Both the position numbers and the translations under genes were made by a program. From the NCBI GenBank assembly GCA_016213325.1, contig JACRAY010000016.1, positions 121,184 to 185,183 on the forward strand: 64,000 nucleotides of DNA. Direction: 5' to 3'. The notes below the pieces were generated by a model that was not told the DNA's origin, searched no databases, and saw only the letters and a list, made by a program, of their open reading frames with translations. Position 1 is the first letter of the stretch. Each line of letters starts with the position of its first letter. This document shows, in pieces, positions 48,301-55,904 of the stretch. The DNA is from Burkholderiales bacterium. GTDB lineage: Bacteria > Pseudomonadota > Gammaproteobacteria > Burkholderiales > Burkholderiaceae_C.

Positions 48301-48334
48301 CCTGTTGACACTTAAGAATGCAACCTAACAGCCC
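48301..48334. repeat. Right end of the recombinase element: terminal inverted repeat and flank repeat
   Basis: The end, read inward, is TTAGGTTGCATTC-TTAAGTGTCAAC (complement of 48304-48328), the partner of the left end at 42544. CAGCCC follows at 48329-48334 and equals the left flank. Confidence 0.75.
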
Positions 48335-49179
48335 TCGGCGCGAACCTGATCGGCCACACCAGCGAGCTTGTCTCGCGCGAGCCGGTCCAGCAGCGCGGCA
48401 TCGGTCAGGAAGAGGCCCTGCTCTTCGTCCGAGAACAGGTCGCGGCGCAAGCCGCCGCCCGCCGCCTCGTAGACTTCGACACCGACCAAGCGCGCCAACG
48501 CATCTTTCCCCGCCTCGATTTCCTCGTGGGTCAGATGGTCGCGCAGCGCCTGCGGGCTGCGCTGCCACTCCGGCGACTCGTAGAACGCCGCCTCCTGCGC
48601 CGCATGGTCGTCGGTGATGGCGAGCGCCATCAACTGCTCCAGCGTCACCGCATCGGTGCGGTAGTCGGCCAGCAGGCGCGGCGAGACATTGGCGAGCTTG
48701 AGCCGGCGCTGCACTACCAGCGGCGAGACGCTGAAGTCGGCCGCGATGTCCTCGATCGGCCGTCCCTCGGCCACCAGCGCAGCAAAGGCCTCGAACTGGT
48801 CGGCTGGGTGCATCGCCACCCGCTGCACGTTCTCGGTCAGGCTCACGGTGCGCGCTGAGGCATCGGCTACCGGCAGGCACGGCACTTCGCGGTCTTTGCC
48901 GATCTTGCGGCGCTTGGCCAGCAGCTTCAGTGCGGCCAGCCGCCGCTTGCCCGCCACGACCTCGTAGTACTCGCCATCGTCCGAGAGGATGACGACCAGA
49001 TTCTGCAAAAGACCGATGCGGTAAATGCTCGCGGCCAGCTCGGGAATCGACGTGCCGCCGCTCTTGCCCACGTTGCGGCTCGAAGGGCGAAGCCGCGACA
49101 GCGGGATCAGCAGCAGCTCGGCCGGTACAACGGCAGCGGTTTGCAGGGCCTGGATTTCTGGAAGGGTGGATGTGTTCAT
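48325..49179 (-). pseudogene. N-terminal half of the ICE ParB, interrupted by the element
   Basis: The 284-residue frame has the ParB N-domain (LSRLRPSSRNVGKSGGTSIPELAASI; YEVVAGKRRLAALKLL; LTENVQRVAMHPADQFEAFAALV) and the HTH (IAADFSVSPLVVQRRLKLANVSPRLL), then stops in VRAEGC where the element begins. The rest of the gene is at 41403-42543. The fragment could still be made and bind DNA, but lacks the C-terminal half. It follows radC by about 630 bp. Confidence 0.87.
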
Positions 49180-49421
49180 GTGATAGCTCCTGTCCCTCGC
49201 GGGGACGTTGAAGATGAAAGAGATGAAAAGAAATTCGGTCGTGGTTCACGGTGTCGGTGTCTGCATGCGCGGCCTCCTGTGGTTTCCGAAACCGGCCGGA
49301 TTCCAAGATTCGGAGCCCGGTGTTGGCTTCGGTGGGTTCGGCGCAGTGACCTGGGCCGGTCGCCGTTGCCGCCGTCTTTCCTGAGTTCATCGCCCGCGAA
49401 ACAACCGGGCCGGCGGGGACT

Positions 49422-49502
49422 GGCCGTCAAGGAAGCAAGCGCAGGGGGTTGGGGCGGCCCGCAGCCTCCGGCGAGGACACGGCCCTGCGCGCCTTGACGG
49501 CC
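49422..49502. ncRNA. Nested long hairpin, possible structured RNA upstream of parB
   Basis: GGCCGTCAAGG (49422-49432) pairs with CCTTGACGGCC (49492-49502), and inside them GCGCAGGG pairs with CCCTGCGC. Two perfect stems of 11 and 8 bp in register suggest a folded RNA or DNA element in the parB leader. No known family recognised. Confidence 0.4.
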
Positions 49503-49676
49503 AGGCAACGCCGGCTACGGTCGCGGGTTCAGCGATGAAGGAATGGAAAGACGGGAACCCCGCCAACGGCCATGTCGGCGACGAACCAACGCCGCGCGGC
49601 GAGCGCCACTGCGTGCGCAGCACGCCTGGCTTGAGGTGACCGAAGCGCGGAGCGCGAAGTCGGCCTTGTGCACCGG

Positions 49677-49756
49677 CCGATCAGGCGCAGCCTGTTCGGC
49701 GGTATACCGGGGCGCCAAGCCTGCGCGGCGGGGTGGGCTGCAAGCCGACCCCTGGA
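49677..49756. repeat. Structured dispersed repeat, copy 2
   Basis: This 80-nt segment matches 30833-30915. Its hairpin is GGGGTGGGCT - GCA - AGCCGACCCC. Relative to copy 1 the A-T pair at the fifth position is replaced by T-A, so the stem is kept by paired changes. It lies 58 bp past the radC stop on the minus strand. Confidence 0.65.
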
Positions 49757-49813
49757 GTGGGGCGCAATGTGCACCATCGCCGGTGAGCAAACAATGGGGC
49801 TGCGCCCCCGGGA

Positions 49814-50323
49814 CTACATCAGCCCCTTCTCGGCCATGGAAAGAATGTCTGGTCCCGCCACGATCAGGTGATCCAGTACCCGGACGTCCACCAGAGCCAA
49901 GGCCGCCTTCAGCGTCTGCGTCAAGGCTTCATCGGCGCGCGACGGCTGGGCCGTGCCGCTCGGGTGGTTGTGCACCAGCACCACGGCGGCGCTGTTGCGG
50001 GCCAACGTCTCCTTGACCACTTCGCGCGGATACACCGAGGTCTGGCCCACCGTGCCCCGGAACATCTCGACGTACTCGATCACGCGGTTCTGCGAATCCA
50101 GATGCACGACGGCAAACATCTCGTGCTCGAGGCCAGCCAGGCGCACCCGCAGGAAGTCCCTCACAGCATGGGGCGAGGAAAAGATTTCCGTGTTTCGCAC
50201 CCGGCTCAAGAGCAAACGCTGGGCAGCCTGAAGGACCTCGTCGGCCTGGGCCGGACGGTAGGTGCCCGCAACGTCCTGGACGAAGAGAACGGAAGGATGG
50301 AGAGTAGAGAAATCGTGCGACAT
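49814..50323 (-). CDS. RadC/JAB-domain protein of the ICE
   Basis: The 169-residue protein has the JAMM motif LVHNHPSGTAQPSRAD with its metal ligands and the preceding EMFRGTVGQTSVYPREVVKETL. Short RadC-like proteins of this kind are a fixed part of Tn4371-type ICEs and other elements; DNA repair was the old label, the real role is unclear. ATG 50323 (MSHDFSTLHPSV) is chosen over an earlier in-frame start. Tn554 itself targets chromosomal radC, but here the recombinase element sits in parB and radC is intact. Confidence 0.88.
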   Translation of the reverse strand: MSHDFSTLHPSVLFVQDVAGTYRPAQADEVLQAAQRLLLSRVRNTEIFSSPHAVRDFLRVRLAGLEHEMFAVVHLDSQNRVIEYVEMFRGTVGQTSVYPREVVKETLARNSAAVVLVHNHPSGTAQPSRADEALTQTLKAALALVDVRVLDHLIVAGPDILSMAEKGLM

Positions 50324-50555
50324 GGTCGGCTCCGTGATCCGGGCGGAATTGCCCAGGACCGGCACCAACACGTCGCAGCGCAGTTGTCAGGGTTCGAAGA
50401 CGGCCGCCAGGACGCAAGCGCACCAGCAAAGCGCAGGGCGCGCAGACCTTGACCACGAGAACGGCGTGGTACGGTAAAGGGAACAGCAAGACCGCTCCCT
50501 GCCCTCCACTGCCTGCTGCAAGTGCAGCGCGCAGCCGGCGTAACCGGCGGAGGCG

Positions 50556-52748
50556 GTCGGGTAGCGGCGGCGCATTGCTGCGCCGCCGCCCCCTAAGAAC
50601 CGGACATGCGGATCACTCCGCATCCGGCTCAAGCCATTCGTCAGCACCAGGGGTTGGCACCGAGCAGTCTGACGTAGCGTTTCGAGGCGCGGCGACGGTT
50701 CAGATGTTCAATCCATCCTGGATCAAACGGGTGCGCGGCTGCGGGAACCTTGACGTGACGGATGATCTCCACCGTCGACGCGTGGAAGAGTTCGATTCCG
50801 ATGGTTGTGCCATCAGCCGATCCCTTCGTGGCGAAGTTCCAAGCCGTATTTCCGTTGATCCGGAAGTACCGATTCCTCACCCATTGCGCATTCTTATTGG
50901 GATGTCGTCGCTTTGCCCATTGCCAGAGCATGCGCCAGATGTGAGCGTCGATTGACGAGAAGGCCCGCTTGGCTACGACATGGCGGTGGTACATGGCCCA
51001 ACCACGGATGACCGGGTTGAGTTGCCGTATCAGCAGTTCCTGCGTAGCACTCTTGTTGCCCTTGACGGTGTCCCTGACTTTGGCCAGCAGCGACTTGATG
51101 CTCTTCTTCGCTGGCTTGATCAGTAGGGTGTCGCCGTGCTTGCGCACGTTCTGCCCCAGGAAGTCGAATCCTTCCGTTATGCGCGTGATCTTGGTCTTCG
51201 CTTCCGACAGTTCCAACCCGCGTTCGGCCATGAAGCCTCGTATTGCGGGTAGCACCTGAGATTCGAGCACCTCTTTTGACGCACAGGTCGCCACGAAATC
51301 ATCGGCATAACGGACGACGTGGGTCTTGATGGATCGGCGCGCGCGTGCCGACCTGCCGACACTTGCGTGAACCACTGCCTCCAACCCATCCAGCGTCATG
51401 TTCGCAATCACGGGCGAGATGATTCCCCCTTGGGGAGTACCCGCCCGTGTCTCGAACAAGAATCCCTCATCGACGTAGCCGGCTTCCAGCCATTGGCGCA
51501 AGATGACTTTGTCCATCGGTATGTGCTCCAGAATCCAGGAGTGGCTGAAGTTGTCGAAACAACCCCGTATGTCGCCCTCCAGTATCCATTCCGCCGACGC
51601 ACGTTTGGCTAAGGCGTTGAAGCATTGCTCGATAGCATCCGCCGTCGAACGTTCCGGCCGGAAGCCGTAGGAATTCGGGTCTGCCAGTGTCTCCGCAATG
51701 GGTTCCAGCGCGAGCTTCCACAAAGCCTGCATCGCGCGGTCCCGGATACACGGAATTCCTAGCGGACGTTTCTTTCCATTACTCTTGGGGATGTAGACAC
51801 GCCGCAGCGGCATTGCACGGTAGCCGTGATGCCGCATTGACACCATCCCCCTCCATCTGTTCGCCGGGGACAGCCAGACCTTGCCGTCCACCCCCGGCGT
51901 CCTCTTGCCTCGATTTTCCGTCACTCGCTTCACGGCAAGCATCTTGCCGCTATGCGAGCGGGTCAGCAGACGCTGCAAGGCTTTCGCCTTGCCCCATCTG
52001 CCTTCCCGAACTGCCTTGGCGATACGCATCTGAAGCCGCTTCACCTCTGCCTCGATATGAAGCCAGTTCGCCTGGTCCCACATCTGTGCAGCGGGCGAGG
52101 ACGCACCAGTTCCCGACATGTGAATGCCGTTCTCCGTCATCTGCTTTTCCTCGTACAACGATTGCTCAAAATTCTCTCGCCATGAATGACCATGCGGAAG
52201 TCAGCCCGCTTTCGCGCCGGGCGATGTCGCAGCCCGTATCCCGGCCATTACAGCCAGGCATTCGCTTTCTCCGCACTCCTTTACCCACTGCGCCAACAGC
52301 GTTCCTCGCGGTCCGCCTGCCGTTGCCGGCAGCGCATTGGGCTTACCCTGTTCCGCATGATTCTCCGAATGGGGCGGACCCGTCCACAACATCGGCGGCG
52401 AGCTGTCCATGATGGCCCACCCAGAGAAGGCCATACCTTGCCGCGTACCTTTTGGTTCAAGCCTGTCAGCACGTTTGGCTTGTTCTTTGTGACGATGCCT
52501 GACGGACGTTCACATGTGTTGGTCGTACCCATTCATCCCTGGCGCCTCCCCGCCTTCATGCTGGCAGGTTTCACCTCGCCTCACGGCTTGGTGTACCGGA
52601 TATCCGGCGGCTACGTTGTCCCCAGAGCTTCACACCGAGCCGTTACCAGCTCCGCATGTCCGGGTAGGGAACGGCTGATGGAGCAGCCGGTTTCATCAGT
52701 TCATAACACCTCCGTGAAACAGAAAACCATGCGACTTTCAGGTCGCAC
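50556..52748 (-). mobile_element. Group II intron with its reverse transcriptase
   Basis: On the minus strand the intron starts with the classical GTGCGACC (52748-52741) and has a 590-nt ribozyme part before the RT gene. After the RT stop comes a domain V hairpin, GAGCCGGATGCGGA and TCCGCATGTCCGGTTC (50630-50597), then a domain VI stem, and the end ACCCGAC at 50562-50556. About 2.19 kb, apparently complete. It sits in non-coding DNA between radC and the defence genes. Confidence 0.88.
50641..52140 (-). CDS. ltrA: Group II intron reverse transcriptase/maturase
   Basis: The 499-residue protein has RT domains with IPKSNGKKRPLGIPCIRDRAMQ, SYGFRPERSTADAIEQ, GDIRGCFDNFSH, GTPQGGIISPVIANM and the active-site HVVRYADDFVATC, followed by a maturase (X) domain (LLIRQLNPVIRGWAMYHRHV). 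The C-terminal tail has no HNH endonuclease signature. ATG 52140 has GAGGAAA upstream. It splices the intron and drives retrohoming. Confidence 0.93.
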   Translation of the reverse strand: MTENGIHMSGTGASSPAAQMWDQANWLHIEAEVKRLQMRIAKAVREGRWGKAKALQRLLTRSHSGKMLAVKRVTENRGKRTPGVDGKVWLSPANRWRGMVSMRHHGYRAMPLRRVYIPKSNGKKRPLGIPCIRDRAMQALWKLALEPIAETLADPNSYGFRPERSTADAIEQCFNALAKRASAEWILEGDIRGCFDNFSHSWILEHIPMDKVILRQWLEAGYVDEGFLFETRAGTPQGGIISPVIANMTLDGLEAVVHASVGRSARARRSIKTHVVRYADDFVATCASKEVLESQVLPAIRGFMAERGLELSEAKTKITRITEGFDFLGQNVRKHGDTLLIKPAKKSIKSLLAKVRDTVKGNKSATQELLIRQLNPVIRGWAMYHRHVVAKRAFSSIDAHIWRMLWQWAKRRHPNKNAQWVRNRYFRINGNTAWNFATKGSADGTTIGIELFHASTVEIIRHVKVPAAAHPFDPGWIEHLNRRRASKRYVRLLGANPWC

Positions 52749-52927
52749 TCAGGGATCAAAGCCGAATGGCCGCGACGACAAGGCGCGGGGCAGCGCCCGC
52801 GAGCCCGACGGCGGAACGCCGGGACGCTAGGCAACTTGGAAATTTCTCACCGAGAGCATGCTCAGTTTGACCCGTGCTGCATGGCGGGCGGAACTCTAGA
52901 CTCCGAACAAGAATATGAGGAGCCTGC

Positions 52928-53263
52928 ATGCGTAAATACACCGTTTTGAAGTTGTGCGCTGTTGCGATCGCGCTGGGCATCGCATCGCCGTTCCTGGTCA
53001 ACCTCGGTCCAGCTGACGCGGCGGCAAGCGACGGCCTGTTCCACGCCTGGTTTTACGCAATGCCGACGGTGGTGGACCTGTGGCTCTGGCCCGATGGGCC
53101 GATTCCGATGCTGCTGCTCGCAATGGTGGTGTTCACCGTGCAATACTTGGCGCTGTTCGCGGCTGTTGCCGGATTGCTGCAGTTCGCCAAGGTGGCGCAA
53201 GACTTCATCAGCCCCTACAAGCATCGGCGTTTGGCCGGAAGTCTGATGCGCCGGCGCGCGTGA
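52928..53263 (+). CDS. Small uncharacterised membrane protein
   Basis: The 111-residue protein starts MRKYTVLKLCAVAIALGIASPFLVNLG, a membrane or signal segment, and has a second hydrophobic helix (PMLLLAMVVFTVQYLALFAAVAGLL) and a basic tail (KHRRLAGSLMRRRA). ATG 52928 has GAGGAG upstream. It converges on an HTH gene, 13 bp apart. I do not recognise the family; it opens the plus-strand accessory block. Confidence 0.6.
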   Translation: MRKYTVLKLCAVAIALGIASPFLVNLGPADAAASDGLFHAWFYAMPTVVDLWLWPDGPIPMLLLAMVVFTVQYLALFAAVAGLLQFAKVAQDFISPYKHRRLAGSLMRRRA

Positions 53264-53276
53264 TGGCTGACTCCAA

Positions 53277-53717
53277 TCAGCCCATGACTTGGGCGACGGC
53301 CGCAGCCGCGCCCTTCTTCGTCAGTTTCCGGAGCGCATCGATCCGCGGAAGCTGGCTCGCTCGCGGCCTTGCTTTGCCGGCTTCCCAGTGATAAATCGTC
53401 TGGCCCGAAACGCCCAACAGGGCGCCCGCCTGGGCCGCTGACAGTCCGAGCCGCTTCCGGTGAGTGGCGAAACCCTTCGATCGGAAACGAAGTCCAACTG
53501 TCCCATCAGTTTCGTCCGCCGGTGCAGCAGGCGCCGCTCTCACGCCCTTCGACTGCTTACGCAGCAACTTCTCCAGATCGGCGACTTGCCGCTTCAACGC
53601 GGCGATCTGACCTCGGTACTGAGACGACTGCTTCTTAAGGGTTTCCGTCTCAGCTCGGACTTCTTTGCGAGCGATACGGGAAATTTCGCCTTTGAGGACG
53701 GTGGCGATATTGGGCAT
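53277..53717 (-). CDS. HTH (XRE-type) protein with N-terminal coiled coil
   Basis: The 146-residue protein has an N-terminal helical coiled coil (ETETLKKQSSQYRGQIAALKRQVADLEKLLRKQ) and a C-terminal XRE helix-turn-helix (HRKRLGLSAAQAGALLGVSGQTIYHWEAGKARPR). It is likely a DNA-binding regulator. It lies upstream of and divergent from the Gabija-like genes, so it may control them; no operator is visible. Confidence 0.75.
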   Translation of the reverse strand: MPNIATVLKGEISRIARKEVRAETETLKKQSSQYRGQIAALKRQVADLEKLLRKQSKGVRAAPAAPADETDGTVGLRFRSKGFATHRKRLGLSAAQAGALLGVSGQTIYHWEAGKARPRASQLPRIDALRKLTKKGAAAAVAQVMG

Positions 53718-53951
53718 GTTCGTTCTTCGGGATCCGAGGGTTCTCGGCGTTCTTCTGTGGACTTGAATGATAGCCCGGACCTCCGGCCTTACGTGCCGCC
53801 CCGGCGCGCACCGATTGACAGCGTCTGCCTATTTGGGAGAGAGGCACGCCGGCAGCTTCCAAACGTCAAGGAGTTACAGTTTGTCAAAAATCCGGCGATT
53901 CCAATAAGAGGTGGACCGGCGCCATGAGCAGAACCAAGAGAGGGGAGGAAC

Positions 53952-55904
53952 ATGCATCTACAACACATCCGAGCTCAGAACTTTCGTGCGTTTGGCGACG
54001 GTACGAGCGTGCCAGTCTTGGATTGGCGCCTCAATCCGGGCATGAACATCCTCATTGGGGAGAACGATGCCGGAAAGAGCGCGATCATCGACGCCATACG
54101 GCTTCTGCTGTGGACCACCAGCTTCGAAAACGTCCGCCTTCAGGAACAAGACTTCCACGTTTGCGGCGCGAGCAGGGCCAACACCTTGGTCCTTGAGGCG
54201 ACGCTGCGCGATCTTTCTCCCAGCCAGGAAGCGGCGGTTCTGGAATGGCTCACTTACGAGGCCGATGGGTCACGGAGCCTGGTACTGAATCTCCAGGCGA
54301 AGCGCCAGCCGCCGCAACCTGGGCGTCGCGCACGTATCGATGCAATTACCCGTTCAGGCCGAAATGGCACTGGGCCTGAGATCGGCGCGGCAGTCCGAGA
54401 CTTGGTGCGCGCCACCTACCTTCGCCCACTTCGTGACGCCGAAGCCGAGTTGCGCCCGGGACGGCAGTCTCGACTGTCTCAAATACTAGGGGCTCACGAG
54501 CTGATGGCAGGCCAAGACAAGAGCGACTTTGACCCGGCCAACCCGATGGTTCTTGCTACGACTCTGGTAGGCATGATGAACCAGGCGCAGCATCAGATTG
54601 GCGGCCACCAGGCGATTGGTGCGGTGCAAACCGACATCAACGACAACTACCTAAGCCGCATGTCATTCGCCGGCGATGCACTTGCGTCGCAGGTTCGCAT
54701 CATTGGTGACGCGAGTCTGACGCAAATCCTTGAGCGGTTCGAACTTAGCCTCCTTCCTCCAAAGAGCGTTCATGCCAACGAACGCTGTCCCCGAGGGCTT
54801 GGCTACAACAACGCCTTGTTCATGGCGACAGAGCTTGTCCTACTGCGCACTGGCGACGAGCTCGCGTTGCTTCTCATAGAAGAACCCGAAGCCCATCTTC
54901 ATCCCCAGCTGCAGGAGCGAGTCGTTGAGCTCATCCAGGAGCCGCCTTTGGTAAATCAGCGTCCTGTGCAGGTGGTGATGAGCACTCACAGCCCCTCGCT
55001 GGCCGCAGGGGCCGCGATCGATTCCATGACGCTCGTGCACGCTGGCCGGACGTACTCACTGCGTCCAGAAGAAACCAAGCTGGCGCGAACGGACTACGAG
55101 TACCTGCGTCGGTTCATCGACGCGACGAAGTCGAATCTGTTTTTTGCCCGAGGCGTTGCCATCGTCGAAGGACCAGCCGAGGCGCTGCTTCTGCCCGCCA
55201 TTGCCGAAGTGGCCGGTTTGTCGTTCTCAAAGTATGGCGTTTCTATCGTCAATGTTGGCGACGTTGGGTTGTACCACTACGCCCGAATCTTCCAGCGTGC
55301 AGCCGCAGCCGAGGCGATTCCAGTGCCCGTCGCATGTATCACCGATCGCGACATCGTTCCTGACATCGCCACCTATGTCACCAAGCCCAAGAATGGCAAA
55401 CCCCGGTTCGAAAGCGATTACACGCCGGCAGCGGCGGCTTTGGCGGTAACGCGCAAAGTTGACCGAGTCGAAGCCGCTGACGACCCGGCAGTCAAGGTTT
55501 TCGTGTCGGACCAATGGACTCTTGAGTATGACTTGGCCACGACGGGACTGGCGGAGCTGATGTTCATAGCCTGTGCCCTTGGTCAGACAGAGCATTCGAA
55601 AGGAGAGCGACTTGCCGAGGCCGACGAGAAGCTTGTTCTGGCAAGCGCCCAGGCTGCTTGGCCGGGACTGAAGGCAAAACATCCAGTCGCAACGGAGCTG
55701 GCCGCGGTGATCTACCAACCCCTGTACGAGAAGGACGCCTCCAAGGCGGTGACTGCTCAGTACGCCGCAAAGCTGATTCGTACCGGCAACTACGGTACTG
55801 GCGATGCCCTCCTCCAAGCGCTTCCGCTCTACCTCAAGCATGCATTGCGGCATCTAACCGGAACTATGGATCCCGCGCCTGCGGTTGCAAAGGCCGCGGC
55901 GTGA
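53952..55904 (+). CDS. OLD-family ATP-dependent endonuclease, Gabija GajA-like
   Basis: The 650-residue protein has an ABC-type ATPase with Walker A IGENDAGKSA (35-44) and LLLIEEPEAHLHPQ (306-319), then a Toprim nuclease domain with AIVEGPAEALLLPAI (Glu406) and CITDRDIVP (DxD near 465). Followed by a UvrD-type helicase gene in GTGA overlap, this is the Gabija layout, in which GajA cleaves phage DNA when nucleotides are depleted. GajA proteins are usually near 580 residues; this one is longer. ATG 53952 has GGGGAGGAA upstream. Confidence 0.82.
   Translation: MHLQHIRAQNFRAFGDGTSVPVLDWRLNPGMNILIGENDAGKSAIIDAIRLLLWTTSFENVRLQEQDFHVCGASRANTLVLEATLRDLSPSQEAAVLEWLTYEADGSRSLVLNLQAKRQPPQPGRRARIDAITRSGRNGTGPEIGAAVRDLVRATYLRPLRDAEAELRPGRQSRLSQILGAHELMAGQDKSDFDPANPMVLATTLVGMMNQAQHQIGGHQAIGAVQTDINDNYLSRMSFAGDALASQVRIIGDASLTQILERFELSLLPPKSVHANERCPRGLGYNNALFMATELVLLRTGDELALLLIEEPEAHLHPQLQERVVELIQEPPLVNQRPVQVVMSTHSPSLAAGAAIDSMTLVHAGRTYSLRPEETKLARTDYEYLRRFIDATKSNLFFARGVAIVEGPAEALLLPAIAEVAGLSFSKYGVSIVNVGDVGLYHYARIFQRAAAAEAIPVPVACITDRDIVPDIATYVTKPKNGKPRFESDYTPAAAALAVTRKVDRVEAADDPAVKVFVSDQWTLEYDLATTGLAELMFIACALGQTEHSKGERLAEADEKLVLASAQAAWPGLKAKHPVATELAAVIYQPLYEKDASKAVTAQYAAKLIRTGNYGTGDALLQALPLYLKHALRHLTGTMDPAPAVAKAAA

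Larger units (their letters stand above)
42544..48328 (-). mobile_element. 5.8 kb Tn554/GMT-like element with three tyrosine recombinases, inserted in parB
   Basis: The element has imperfect inverted ends and is flanked by CAGCCC on both sides. It splits the ICE parB gene. It carries five minus-strand genes: a CHC2-like small protein, recombinases of 394, 586 and 639 residues, and a 146-residue helical protein. The recombinase trio and a small last gene recall Tn554 (tnpA, tnpB, tnpC), RIT elements and gamma-mobile-trio modules. Its large second and third recombinases are unlike classical RITs. No antibiotic resistance or other clear cargo is present. Confidence 0.8.
49180..49813. other. Long non-coding stretch between radC and parB with two structured segments
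   Basis: No gene is supported in these 634 bp. They hold the nested hairpin at 49422-49502, the repeat copy at 49677-49756 and presumably the parB promoter. The overall composition is very GC-rich. Confidence 0.55.

Noticed and set aside
49543..50016. A 157-codon plus-strand frame over the radC-parB gap
   Set aside because: It overlaps the structured repeat and the antisense of radC, has no ribosome site or domain, and looks like a GC-rich shadow.
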